From NCBI GenBank assembly GCA_049965515.1, contig JBMFWG010000017.1, positions 1 through 40,122 of the forward strand: 40,122 nt of DNA, in the 5' to 3' direction. The translations under genes were made by a program, and so were the position numbers. Below, in pieces: positions 33,757-40,122 of this stretch (positions are counted from its first letter, which is position 1; every line of letters starts with the position of its first letter). Origin of the DNA: UBA4572 sp049965515. Lineage in GTDB: Bacteria; Nitrospirota; Leptospirillia; Leptospirillales; Leptospirillaceae. The notes below the pieces were generated by a model. It was not told the origin of the DNA. It ran no database searches and saw only the letters and a list, made by a program, of their open reading frames with translations.

Positions 33757-34607
33757 GCGGAGCGATCCCTTCCAGGCCAGGAGGAATCTCCGGAGCCCTG
33801 ACCCTGACGCTGGCCGCCCTTCCTGGAACCCGGGCCCTTTTCTTCGTCCCGCCCCGTCTTCCGAAGCGCCCCCCCCGGGTCCTGATGACCATCCCCACCT
33901 ATAACGAGTCGGAAAATATCGACGACCTCCTCTCCCGCATCCTCGCCCAGGGGGAAGAATTCGGAGTTCTGGTCGTGGACGACCACTCCCCGGACGGCAC
34001 CTCGGACCGGGTCCGGGCTTTCCAGAAGGCCCACGAAGCCCACGTCTATCTCCTTGAACGGCTCGACAACAAGGGACGGGGACCCGCCGGAATCGACGGC
34101 TACCTCCAGGCTCTTCACATGGGGGTGCCCCTGATCGGGGAGATGGATGCCGACGGCTCCCACGCCCCCGACGATCTTCCGGGCCTACTCTCCGGGATCA
34201 CCCCGGACGCAGGGGGGGTGATCGGATCGCGGCTTGTCCCGGGAGGACGGGAGGAGGGGAGACCCCTTGCCCGGAGACTTCTGACCCTGGCGGCCAACCT
34301 CTATATCCGTGCCGTTCTGGGGCTCCCTTACCGGGACGCCACCTCCGGATTCCGGATCTTTCGCCGGGAGCTTCTCGCGGAGATCCCCTGGGAACGACTT
34401 GAGAGCCGGGGACCCTCGGTGCTCCAGGAGATCCTGTTGATCGTCCACCAGAATGGCCATCGTCTCGCCGAGCGCCCCATCACTTTTCGGGACCGGATCC
34501 TGGGCCAGTCCACCCTGAATCGCCGGATCCTTCTCAACAGCCTCCGGATTATCCTGACCTTCCGGAAAAAATACGGACGGGCCAGGAGAGGGGGAGGGGA
34601 CTCATGA
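33753..34607 (+). CDS. Polyprenol monophosphomannose synthase-like GT2 (DPM1-type)
   Basis: A 284-residue GT2 enzyme expected to make a polyprenyl-phosphate sugar, the donor for GT39-type transferases. GTG 33753 overlaps the GT9 stop (GTGA). GT2 motifs: TYNESEN (49-55), DDHSPDGT (76-83), the DxD at 132-134 in MDADGSH, then ATSGFRIFRRELL and the C-terminal ITFRDRILGQSTLN typical of DPM1. No C-terminal membrane span is present. The usual GLGTAY stretch reads GPAGIDGY here. It sits between two GT39-type genes. Confidence 0.86.
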   Translation: MSGAIPSRPGGISGALTLTLAALPGTRALFFVPPRLPKRPPRVLMTIPTYNESENIDDLLSRILAQGEEFGVLVVDDHSPDGTSDRVRAFQKAHEAHVYLLERLDNKGRGPAGIDGYLQALHMGVPLIGEMDADGSHAPDDLPGLLSGITPDAGGVIGSRLVPGGREEGRPLARRLLTLAANLYIRAVLGLPYRDATSGFRIFRRELLAEIPWERLESRGPSVLQEILLIVHQNGHRLAERPITFRDRILGQSTLNRRILLNSLRIILTFRKKYGRARRGGGDS

Positions 34608-36136
34608 TCCTCCGGAAGGAGCCGGGAAAGTTTGTCCTGGCCCTGGTCTCTTTCTTTTTTCTCTTTCACCTGGTTCTGGCGGCCAAGGCGGGTCTGGTGG
34701 CCGACGAGGCCTATTACTGGATCTGGTCGCTCCATCCCCGGATGAGCTACTTCGACCATCCTCCGGGAATTGCCTGGACCATGGCCGCCTTTACCCATCT
34801 CTTCGGAACGAACCGTCTGGGAATCCGGATGGCCGCACTCCTAGTCTCGGTGGCCATCCCCTTCCTTCTCTACAAAATGGGCAAGGAGTTCCTGAAAGAC
34901 CGCTGGGCGGGAGTCTGGGCCGTCCTCCTCATAACGGCCTCGCTTCTTTTCTCCGCGGGAGCCTTCATCATCACCCCCGACTCCCTCGTCATCTTTTTCT
35001 TTGCGCTCACTCTCTGGCAGTTCTACCACGCACTGGAGACAGGAAGCGGACGGTCGATGGTGCTTTCGGGCCTCTGGTTCGGACTGGGTCTCCTCTCCAA
35101 ATACACCATGGTTCTTCTGGGCCCGCTCCTTCTCCTCTTCCTTCTGGCCTCGCCAAAGCATCGCCGGTGGCTTTTTCGCCCCTCCCTCTGGGGAGCGGCC
35201 TTTCTGGCACTTTTTCTTTTTACCCCGGTCATCCTGTGGAACCAGGAGCACCACTGGGCCTCCTTCCGGTTCCAGTGGCACCATGGAATGGAGGCCCATC
35301 AGTATTCACCCCTTTCAGGGCTCCTGGACTATCTCGGCGGTCAGTTCGGGGTCATGACGCCGATCATCTACCTGATCCTGATTGCCGCAGCCCTCTGGGG
35401 GATCCGGGAAATCCGGAGAAACCCCGCCGGTCCGGTCTTCTACTTTTGGATCACCTCCTATCCCATCCTTCTCTTCTTTGCCTATTCGAGTCTCAAGGCC
35501 AAGGTCGAGGCCAACTGGCCTGTGGAGGGGTACATCGGAGCCGTCCTTGTCGCCTCCGCCATGATCTCCTCCTGGTCCTTCCGACCGGCCTTCCGAAGGT
35601 TGGCCGTGGCCGGGGTGGCTCTTGGGATCTTTGCCAACCTTGCCGTGGGGGTCCAGATTTTCTGGCCGGTGATTCCCATTAATCCGAAGGTGGACCCCAC
35701 GGGACGGATGGCGGGATTTGGCACGGAGGACCGGATGATCCGGAGGCTGGTGGCCAGTCTCCCGCCATCCCGGCGTCCCGTCGCCTGGGTCGTCGACGGA
35801 TACTCCAATGCCTCCCTTCTGAAATTTTATGAGTATGGCCGGACCCCCGTCTACCAGGTGCGGCCCAAGCGGCCGTTTCGGACGACGGTTCTTCCGGAGC
35901 GGGTGGCCCGAAAGTTCGTGGGCCATCCGGTGCTCCTGGTCCAGAACGGACCCCACGGGGGATTCGTGCATGAAATCGGAGGGGTTCTGGGAACGACAAT
36001 CTATCTGGGAACGATCCTTGTTCCTCGTAGGGGCGCCTCGGACCCGACCCCCATCATCGAATCCGATGTCTATCTGATCCCTTCGTTTGTCGATGGGCTG
36101 TCAAAGCTTCCCCCACCCTTTCTCAAAGTCTTTTAA
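34604..36136 (+). CDS. GT39/PMT_2-type glycosyltransferase (second copy)
   Basis: A 510-residue multi-pass membrane protein. ATG 34604 overlaps the GT2 stop (ATGA). The first loop contains VADEAYYWIW (D34, E35) and YFDHPPG (D51), the PMT_2 signature, and the rest has about ten hydrophobic segments and a C-terminal soluble part. It is clearly related to, but diverged from, the copy at 30944. The adjacent DPM1-like enzyme is the probable donor synthase. Acceptor unknown. Confidence 0.86.
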   Translation: MILRKEPGKFVLALVSFFFLFHLVLAAKAGLVADEAYYWIWSLHPRMSYFDHPPGIAWTMAAFTHLFGTNRLGIRMAALLVSVAIPFLLYKMGKEFLKDRWAGVWAVLLITASLLFSAGAFIITPDSLVIFFFALTLWQFYHALETGSGRSMVLSGLWFGLGLLSKYTMVLLGPLLLLFLLASPKHRRWLFRPSLWGAAFLALFLFTPVILWNQEHHWASFRFQWHHGMEAHQYSPLSGLLDYLGGQFGVMTPIIYLILIAAALWGIREIRRNPAGPVFYFWITSYPILLFFAYSSLKAKVEANWPVEGYIGAVLVASAMISSWSFRPAFRRLAVAGVALGIFANLAVGVQIFWPVIPINPKVDPTGRMAGFGTEDRMIRRLVASLPPSRRPVAWVVDGYSNASLLKFYEYGRTPVYQVRPKRPFRTTVLPERVARKFVGHPVLLVQNGPHGGFVHEIGGVLGTTIYLGTILVPRRGASDPTPIIESDVYLIPSFVDGLSKLPPPFLKVF

Positions 36137-36163
36137 CGGAGAGAGAAAACACGTCGCAAACCG

Positions 36164-36186
36164 GTCCTGCCCACAAGGGACAGGAC
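36164..36186. terminator. Stable hairpin in the spacer upstream of purH
   Basis: GTCCTGCCC at 36164-36172 pairs with GGGACAGGAC at 36177-36186 with one bulged A and a four-base ACAA loop. No T-run follows, so it may be a terminator without a classic tail for the glycosylation operon or a leader structure of purH. The 85-base spacer has no gene. Confidence 0.35.
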
Positions 36187-36221
36187 TCAACAACATCACC
36201 CTCTCTTTTCAAGGAGAATTC

Positions 36222-37790
36222 ATGGCTCAGTCCTCCCAGGAAATTCGACGCGCACTGATCAGCGTCTCCGATAAAACCGGCATCGACGGCTTCGCCCGAC
36301 GCCTGGCCGCCGCCGGCATTGAAATCCTCTCCACCGGAGGGACGGCTGCGGCGCTTCGTTCCGCCGGTGTCGCTGTGACGGACGTCTCTAGTGTCACGAA
36401 TTTTCCCGAGATCCTCGGTGGGCGGGTGAAGACCCTCCATCCCAAGATCCACGGAGGCATCCTCGGAAAGAAAAAGGATCCTGGCCACCAAGCCGAGATG
36501 AAGACCCACGGGATCACGCCCATCGATCTCGTCTGTATCAACCTCTATCCTTTCGAAAAAACGGTGTCCAAGGCCGGAACGACTCTCGACGAGGCCTGCG
36601 AACAGATCGATATCGGTGGTCCCGCCATGGTCCGGGCCTCGTCAAAGAACTTCCAGGATGTCGTCATTTTGGTGGATCCCGCCGACTACGAGCGTATTCT
36701 TGCGTTGATTGAGGCAAAAAACCCGATACCGCTGGAGTTACGCCGGGAGCTCGCCGCCAAGGCCTTCCAGATGACCTCTGCCTACGATGCGGCGATCACC
36801 GCCTATCTCTCCGGGGAGACTAAAGAAGAATTTCCGGCAATTTTCCGCCCGGTCTTCACCCTGGCCCAACCCCTCCGCTACGGGGAAAATCCCCATCAGA
36901 AGGGGGCCTTCTACCGCTCCTCCGATCCCGCCGACCGCGGTGTGGGCTCCGCCGTCAAACGCTGGGGCAAGGAGCTTTCCTACAACAACGTGCTTGATGC
37001 CCATTCGGCCCTGGCCCTGGTGAAGGAGTTTTCAACCCCTGCGACGGTGATCGTCAAGCACAACAATCCTTGCGGCGCCGCCACCGGCGATTCCCTTTTG
37101 GACACCTATTGCAAGGCGCGGGATACAGATCCTGTCTCATCCTTCGGGGGCGTGGTCGCCATGAATCGCGTCGTGGACGAGGAGACGGCCCGGGAGATGG
37201 CCAAAATCTTTCTCGAGGTGGTCATCGCCCCAGGATTTTCCCCGGAGGCCCTCGACGTCCTGACCAAGAAAAAGGACATCCGGCTCCTCGAGGCACCCGA
37301 CGCCTTTGGCGAGAGGGCAGGGGAGAAGGAGATCCTCGAACTTCGATCCGTCTCGGGGGGCCTTCTCGTGCAAACCCCGGACAGGATCGTTATGCCCTCT
37401 CGGGACAAGGTCTCCCTGGCCACCAAGCGTGTTCCCACCGACAGCGAGTGGGAGGATGCCCTCTTTGCCTTCACCGTCGGGAAGCATGTGCGCTCTAACT
37501 CCATCATTCTGGTCAAGGATCGGGTCACCGTCGGAATCGGGGCCGGACAGATGAGCCGGGTCGACTCGGTGAGGCTCTCCGGTATGAAGGCCAATCGGAC
37601 CACCCAGGGAACAGTCCTGGCCTCCGACGCGTTCTTCCCCTTCCGCGACGGAATCGACGAAGCAGCCAAGCTTGGTGTGGCCGGAATCGTCCAGCCCGGA
37701 GGATCGATCCGGGACAAGGAGGTCTTCGAGGCCGCCGACGAATACGGAATGTTCATGATCCTGACGGGCGTTCGCCACTTCAAGCACTGA
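36222..37790 (+). CDS. purH: Bifunctional AICAR transformylase/IMP cyclohydrolase PurH
   Basis: PurH does the last two steps of IMP synthesis. ATG 36222 is fixed by AAGGAGAA at 36211-36218 and by the usual start; the frame is open further upstream but overlaps the GT39-type gene. The 522-residue product has the N-terminal cyclohydrolase (MGS-like) domain (ALISVSDKTGI, STGGTAAAL, GGRVKTLHPKIHGGIL) and the C-terminal formyltransferase domain (RYGENPHQKGA, VKHNNPCGAA, the C-terminal GIVQPGGSIRD). Normal length. purD follows after 22 bases. Confidence 0.96.
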   Translation: MAQSSQEIRRALISVSDKTGIDGFARRLAAAGIEILSTGGTAAALRSAGVAVTDVSSVTNFPEILGGRVKTLHPKIHGGILGKKKDPGHQAEMKTHGITPIDLVCINLYPFEKTVSKAGTTLDEACEQIDIGGPAMVRASSKNFQDVVILVDPADYERILALIEAKNPIPLELRRELAAKAFQMTSAYDAAITAYLSGETKEEFPAIFRPVFTLAQPLRYGENPHQKGAFYRSSDPADRGVGSAVKRWGKELSYNNVLDAHSALALVKEFSTPATVIVKHNNPCGAATGDSLLDTYCKARDTDPVSSFGGVVAMNRVVDEETAREMAKIFLEVVIAPGFSPEALDVLTKKKDIRLLEAPDAFGERAGEKEILELRSVSGGLLVQTPDRIVMPSRDKVSLATKRVPTDSEWEDALFAFTVGKHVRSNSIILVKDRVTVGIGAGQMSRVDSVRLSGMKANRTTQGTVLASDAFFPFRDGIDEAAKLGVAGIVQPGGSIRDKEVFEAADEYGMFMILTGVRHFKH

Positions 37791-37812
37791 TACCACAAGG
37801 AAAGGACCGACA

Positions 37813-39150
37813 ATGGAAAAGACGATCGGGGTGATCGGCTCGGGGGCCAGGGAACATGCTCTTGTCTCGGCCCTCCAGCGCGCCCGGACAAAATCGCGCC
37901 TTATCCTTTTTCCCGGCAACGACGGGATGGAGGGGGTTCAACGCGCTCCGGCCCTTCCGGAGGATCCGCGACGTGCGGCCAAGGCCATTGCCGATGCCGG
38001 ATGCGGGCTCGTGGTGGTGGGTCCGGAAAAGCCCCTGATGGAGGGGCTGGTGGATGCCTGTCTTGAGCGGGGGATTCCGGTGGTAGGCCCCACGGCCCGG
38101 GCCGCCCGGATTGAAGGATCCAAGACCTTTGCCAAGGCTTTGATGGAACGGGCAGGGATTCCCACCGCCCCCTGGAAGATCGTCACCCGAAGGGAGGAGG
38201 CCCAGGAATGCCTCAAAAGATGGGGACTGCCGCTGGTCCTCAAAGCCGACGGCCTGGCCCAGGGCAAGGGGGTCGCCGTGGTCTCAACCCGCGAGGAATG
38301 GGAAGAGGCTCTCGGACGTTATCTTGACCGCAAGGAAGTTCCTGGCGGAGAGGTTGTCTTTATCGAGAAGGCGCTTTCGGGCCCGGAAGTCTCCTTCATC
38401 GTGGCCACCGACGGAAAGACCTTCGTTCCCTTTCCCACGGTCCGGGACTTCAAGCGGATCGGAGAGGGGGACAAGGGGCCCAATACCGGAGGGATGGGGG
38501 TCCTGACGCCCGTCCCGGGCTGGGGGTCCCGGGATCAGGAGAGAGCCTGCGAGATCATCGAACGCTGCCTCTGGGGGCTGTCCAAGGACGAGGCCCCTTT
38601 TTCAGGCTTCCTTTATGCCGGACTCATGATGACCGACGAGGGACCTTCTGTCCTGGAATTCAATGCCCGGATGGGGGATCCCGAGGCCCAGGTTCTCTTT
38701 GAATCTCTTGGGGAGGAGGCCCTCCCCCTGATGGAGGAGATCGCCGCGGGAGACCTCAAAAGCCACGGGAAGATAGCCCCCTCTCCCCGGGTGGGGGTTG
38801 TCCTGGCTTCGGCCGGCTATCCGGAAAAGCCCGTCACCGGAGACCCCATCGAAGGACTTCCCTCCGACGGGACAGCATTTCCCGACGGAGCCATCTACTT
38901 TGCGGGAGTCGAGCGAAAGAATGGCGTCCTCTGCTCCTCCGGCGGGAGGGTCCTGACGGCGGTGGGCCGGGGAGAGACCCTCGCTCGTGCCCGGGACGCG
39001 GCCTACCGGATCATGGGAACACTCCGGCTCAAGGGCGGACAGGTCCGCCCCGACATCGCCCTCCGGGAAATCATGGCAGACGGGGAGGGGAAACCCGAGA
39101 AAAAGGGGGAGGGGAGTGGAGCCGCCGGTCTTTCCGGTCCTCGCCCATAG
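37813..39150 (+). CDS. purD: Phosphoribosylamine-glycine ligase PurD
   Basis: PurD is the ATP-grasp ligase joining phosphoribosylamine and glycine. The 445-residue product has the N-terminal GSGAREHAL loop, GPEKPLMEGLVD, LKADGLAQGKGV, GPEVSFIVATDG, KGPNTGGMGVLTP and EFNARMGDPEAQ, all standard. ATG 37813 is preceded by AAGGAAAGGA. It ends with a 25-residue Gly/Pro/Lys-rich tail that overlaps the next gene by 35 bases. Confidence 0.95.
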   Translation: MEKTIGVIGSGAREHALVSALQRARTKSRLILFPGNDGMEGVQRAPALPEDPRRAAKAIADAGCGLVVVGPEKPLMEGLVDACLERGIPVVGPTARAARIEGSKTFAKALMERAGIPTAPWKIVTRREEAQECLKRWGLPLVLKADGLAQGKGVAVVSTREEWEEALGRYLDRKEVPGGEVVFIEKALSGPEVSFIVATDGKTFVPFPTVRDFKRIGEGDKGPNTGGMGVLTPVPGWGSRDQERACEIIERCLWGLSKDEAPFSGFLYAGLMMTDEGPSVLEFNARMGDPEAQVLFESLGEEALPLMEEIAAGDLKSHGKIAPSPRVGVVLASAGYPEKPVTGDPIEGLPSDGTAFPDGAIYFAGVERKNGVLCSSGGRVLTAVGRGETLARARDAAYRIMGTLRLKGGQVRPDIALREIMADGEGKPEKKGEGSGAAGLSGPRP

Positions 39151-39805
39151 GCCCGGCTGGAGCGCCATCCGGCAATGGCTGAGACAGGGAGGAGTTCTGG
39201 GATTTCCGGCAGAATACGCCTATGCCCTCGCCGAAGTTCCCCTCTGGCGCACCCAGGAAGACAAACAACGCCTCTATAAAATCAAGGGGCGCCCTCACGG
39301 AAAACCCGTTCTCTATCTTGCGGGGAGCCTTCAGGTGGTGGCCCGGTTTGCCACGCTTCCGGGGGATCCGCGCCGAAGGCGCCTTTTGACCGATCCTCCA
39401 AAGTTTTTGACCTTTCTTCTCCCTGCGACTCCGCTGGCGCGTTCTTTGGGGATGGCCAAGAACGGGAAAGTCGCCTTCCGGATCCCTCCGGATCCGGTTC
39501 TTCGGCAATTTCTCGTCTTTCTCGATGCCCCCCTCTCGGGCACAAGCCTTAACCCTTCGGGCCAACCGCCCCTGACGACTCCGGAGGATATCCGGACAGT
39601 CTTTCCCGATCTTGCCCTCGTCGACGGTGGCTTCAAGCCGGGGTTTCCGGTCTCGCCCATCGTCGATCTCTCCACCGGAGAACGGCGGGTTCTTCGGGGA
39701 TCATGGCGGCAGTTTGCCTTCCGCATTCCGGGCAGACTGGCCCGGCCCCTTTCCGAGGAAAAACCTCGACCACCACAGATTCTGCGGACGAGGCAAAAAT
39801 TTTGA
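39116..39805 (+). CDS. Sua5/YciO/YrdC-family protein (divergent)
   Basis: GTG 39116, with a GGGGGAGGGG run just upstream, gives 229 residues. The YrdC-type landmarks are present but altered: GVLGFPAEYAYALAE replaces the usual PTDTVYGL, then YKIKGRPHGKPVLYL matches the KxR-P-L block, GTSLNPSGQPP matches the STSAN-SG block and VSPIVDLSTGERRVLR matches the STVVD block. The family makes threonylcarbamoyl-AMP for the t6A modification of tRNA; because the nucleotide- and threonine-site motifs differ, a t6A role is not certain. It may be an accessory paralogue. It overlaps purD by 35 bases. Confidence 0.75.
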   Translation: MEPPVFPVLAHRPGWSAIRQWLRQGGVLGFPAEYAYALAEVPLWRTQEDKQRLYKIKGRPHGKPVLYLAGSLQVVARFATLPGDPRRRRLLTDPPKFLTFLLPATPLARSLGMAKNGKVAFRIPPDPVLRQFLVFLDAPLSGTSLNPSGQPPLTTPEDIRTVFPDLALVDGGFKPGFPVSPIVDLSTGERRVLRGSWRQFAFRIPGRLARPLSEEKPRPPQILRTRQKF

Positions 39806-39816
39806 CGGGAGAAAAA

Positions 39817-40122
39817 GTGTACTCCAACAAAGTGAATAAAATTTCTTTTTCAGCGCGTTCGATCGATCGAGGGACTCTGAATAAGTATTTGAAAAAATTC
39901 CTTGTCCCCTACTTTCTGATCATCCTCGTCTTCATCGCTGTTGGAGCGTGGAATCAGATTGGCTTTCATGAAGGATTTAACATTGGAGATTGGTTAATTA
40001 ATTATCAAGGGGGATTTGTCAGAAGGGGGCTGATAGGGGAAATTCTTTACCACCTCTCACGACTGACAACAGTGAGTCCTGCCATCTTGCTCATCATCCT
40101 CCAAACAGGGATATTTTCTGTT
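39817..40122 (+). CDS. Partial polysaccharide-locus membrane protein (5' end only)
   Basis: GTG 39817 is preceded by GGGAG at 39807-39811 and opens a frame that runs to the window end (102 codons seen). After a charged N-terminus (about 25 residues) a hydrophobic segment (FLVPYFLIILVFIAVGAW, about 32-49) is followed by GDWLINYQGGFVRRGLIGE, a motif I associate with multi-pass membrane proteins of O-antigen/exopolysaccharide loci. A second hydrophobic stretch begins near residue 88. The base composition drops sharply (102 G+C in 240 bases at 39841-40080). The gene is cut off, so the product is unnamed. Confidence 0.72.
   Translation, partial: MYSNKVNKISFSARSIDRGTLNKYLKKFLVPYFLIILVFIAVGAWNQIGFHEGFNIGDWLINYQGGFVRRGLIGEILYHLSRLTTVSPAILLIILQTGIFSV

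Noticed and set aside
36137..36221. ZTP or purine riboswitch before purH
   Set aside because: The leader is only 85 bases and lacks the conserved core sequences of either class; only one simple hairpin is present.

Overview
The window is a GC-rich chromosomal segment from a diderm (Gram-negative) bacterium. Nearly all of it is cell-envelope biogenesis: outer-membrane protein assembly, lipid A, Kdo and heptose core sugars, and polyprenol-linked glycosylation. A few housekeeping genes (isoprenoid, cysteine, purine, biotin, tRNA modification) are embedded. Gene content (LpxI instead of LpxH, a Gfo/Idh/MocA oxidoreductase inside the lpx operon, many GT9 heptosyltransferases with a cysteine-rich tail) resembles Nitrospirota such as Leptospirillum, or deltaproteobacterial lineages. 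No rRNA or marker gene settles the taxon, so this is inference.

Layout. 1-289: leader with a long hairpin and a good sigma70-like promoter. 290-12153 (+): bamA, ompH/skp, lpxD, fabZ, lpxA, lpxI, Gfo/Idh/MocA oxidoreductase, lpxB, waaA, lpxK, lpxL-like acyltransferase; this is almost the whole Raetz pathway without lpxC. 12229-16251 (+): three GT9 heptosyltransferases (two WaaC-like, one WaaF-like) and a gmhB-type phosphatase. 16385-20646 (+): a Trm112-like mini-protein, two more GT9 enzymes, a polysaccharide deacetylase and a GT4 glycosyltransferase. 20776-21129 (+): a DUF433 protein. 21186-25089 (-): a YkgJ-type Cys-cluster protein, a diacylglycerol-kinase-like protein, an exported protein and bioA. 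25147-27298 (+): a patatin-like phospholipase and a WaaL/Wzy-like ligase. 27323-30384 (+): yacL-like PIN-TRAM protein, ispD, ispF, cysE. 30381-36136 (+): PAP2 phosphatase, GT39-type transferase, GT9, DPM1-like GT2, second GT39-type transferase. 36222-39805 (+): purH, purD and a divergent Sua5/YrdC protein. 39817-end (+): 5' part of an AT-richer membrane-protein gene that probably opens an O-antigen/polysaccharide locus.

How it works together. BamA and Skp build the outer-membrane protein machinery. LpxD, A, I, B, K, L and WaaA build Kdo-lipid A, with FabZ feeding the 3-hydroxyacyl pool. GmhB and the heptosyltransferases extend the inner core. The ligase, PAP2 phosphatase and polyprenol-phosphate-sugar enzymes suggest attachment or decoration of further glycan with recycling of the C55 carrier. 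Most junctions are 4-base NTGA stop/start overlaps, implying tight translational coupling over long operons.

No tRNA, rRNA, CRISPR array, transposase or integrase was recognised. No gene-free stretch exceeds about 300 bases if the upstream bamA start is used.
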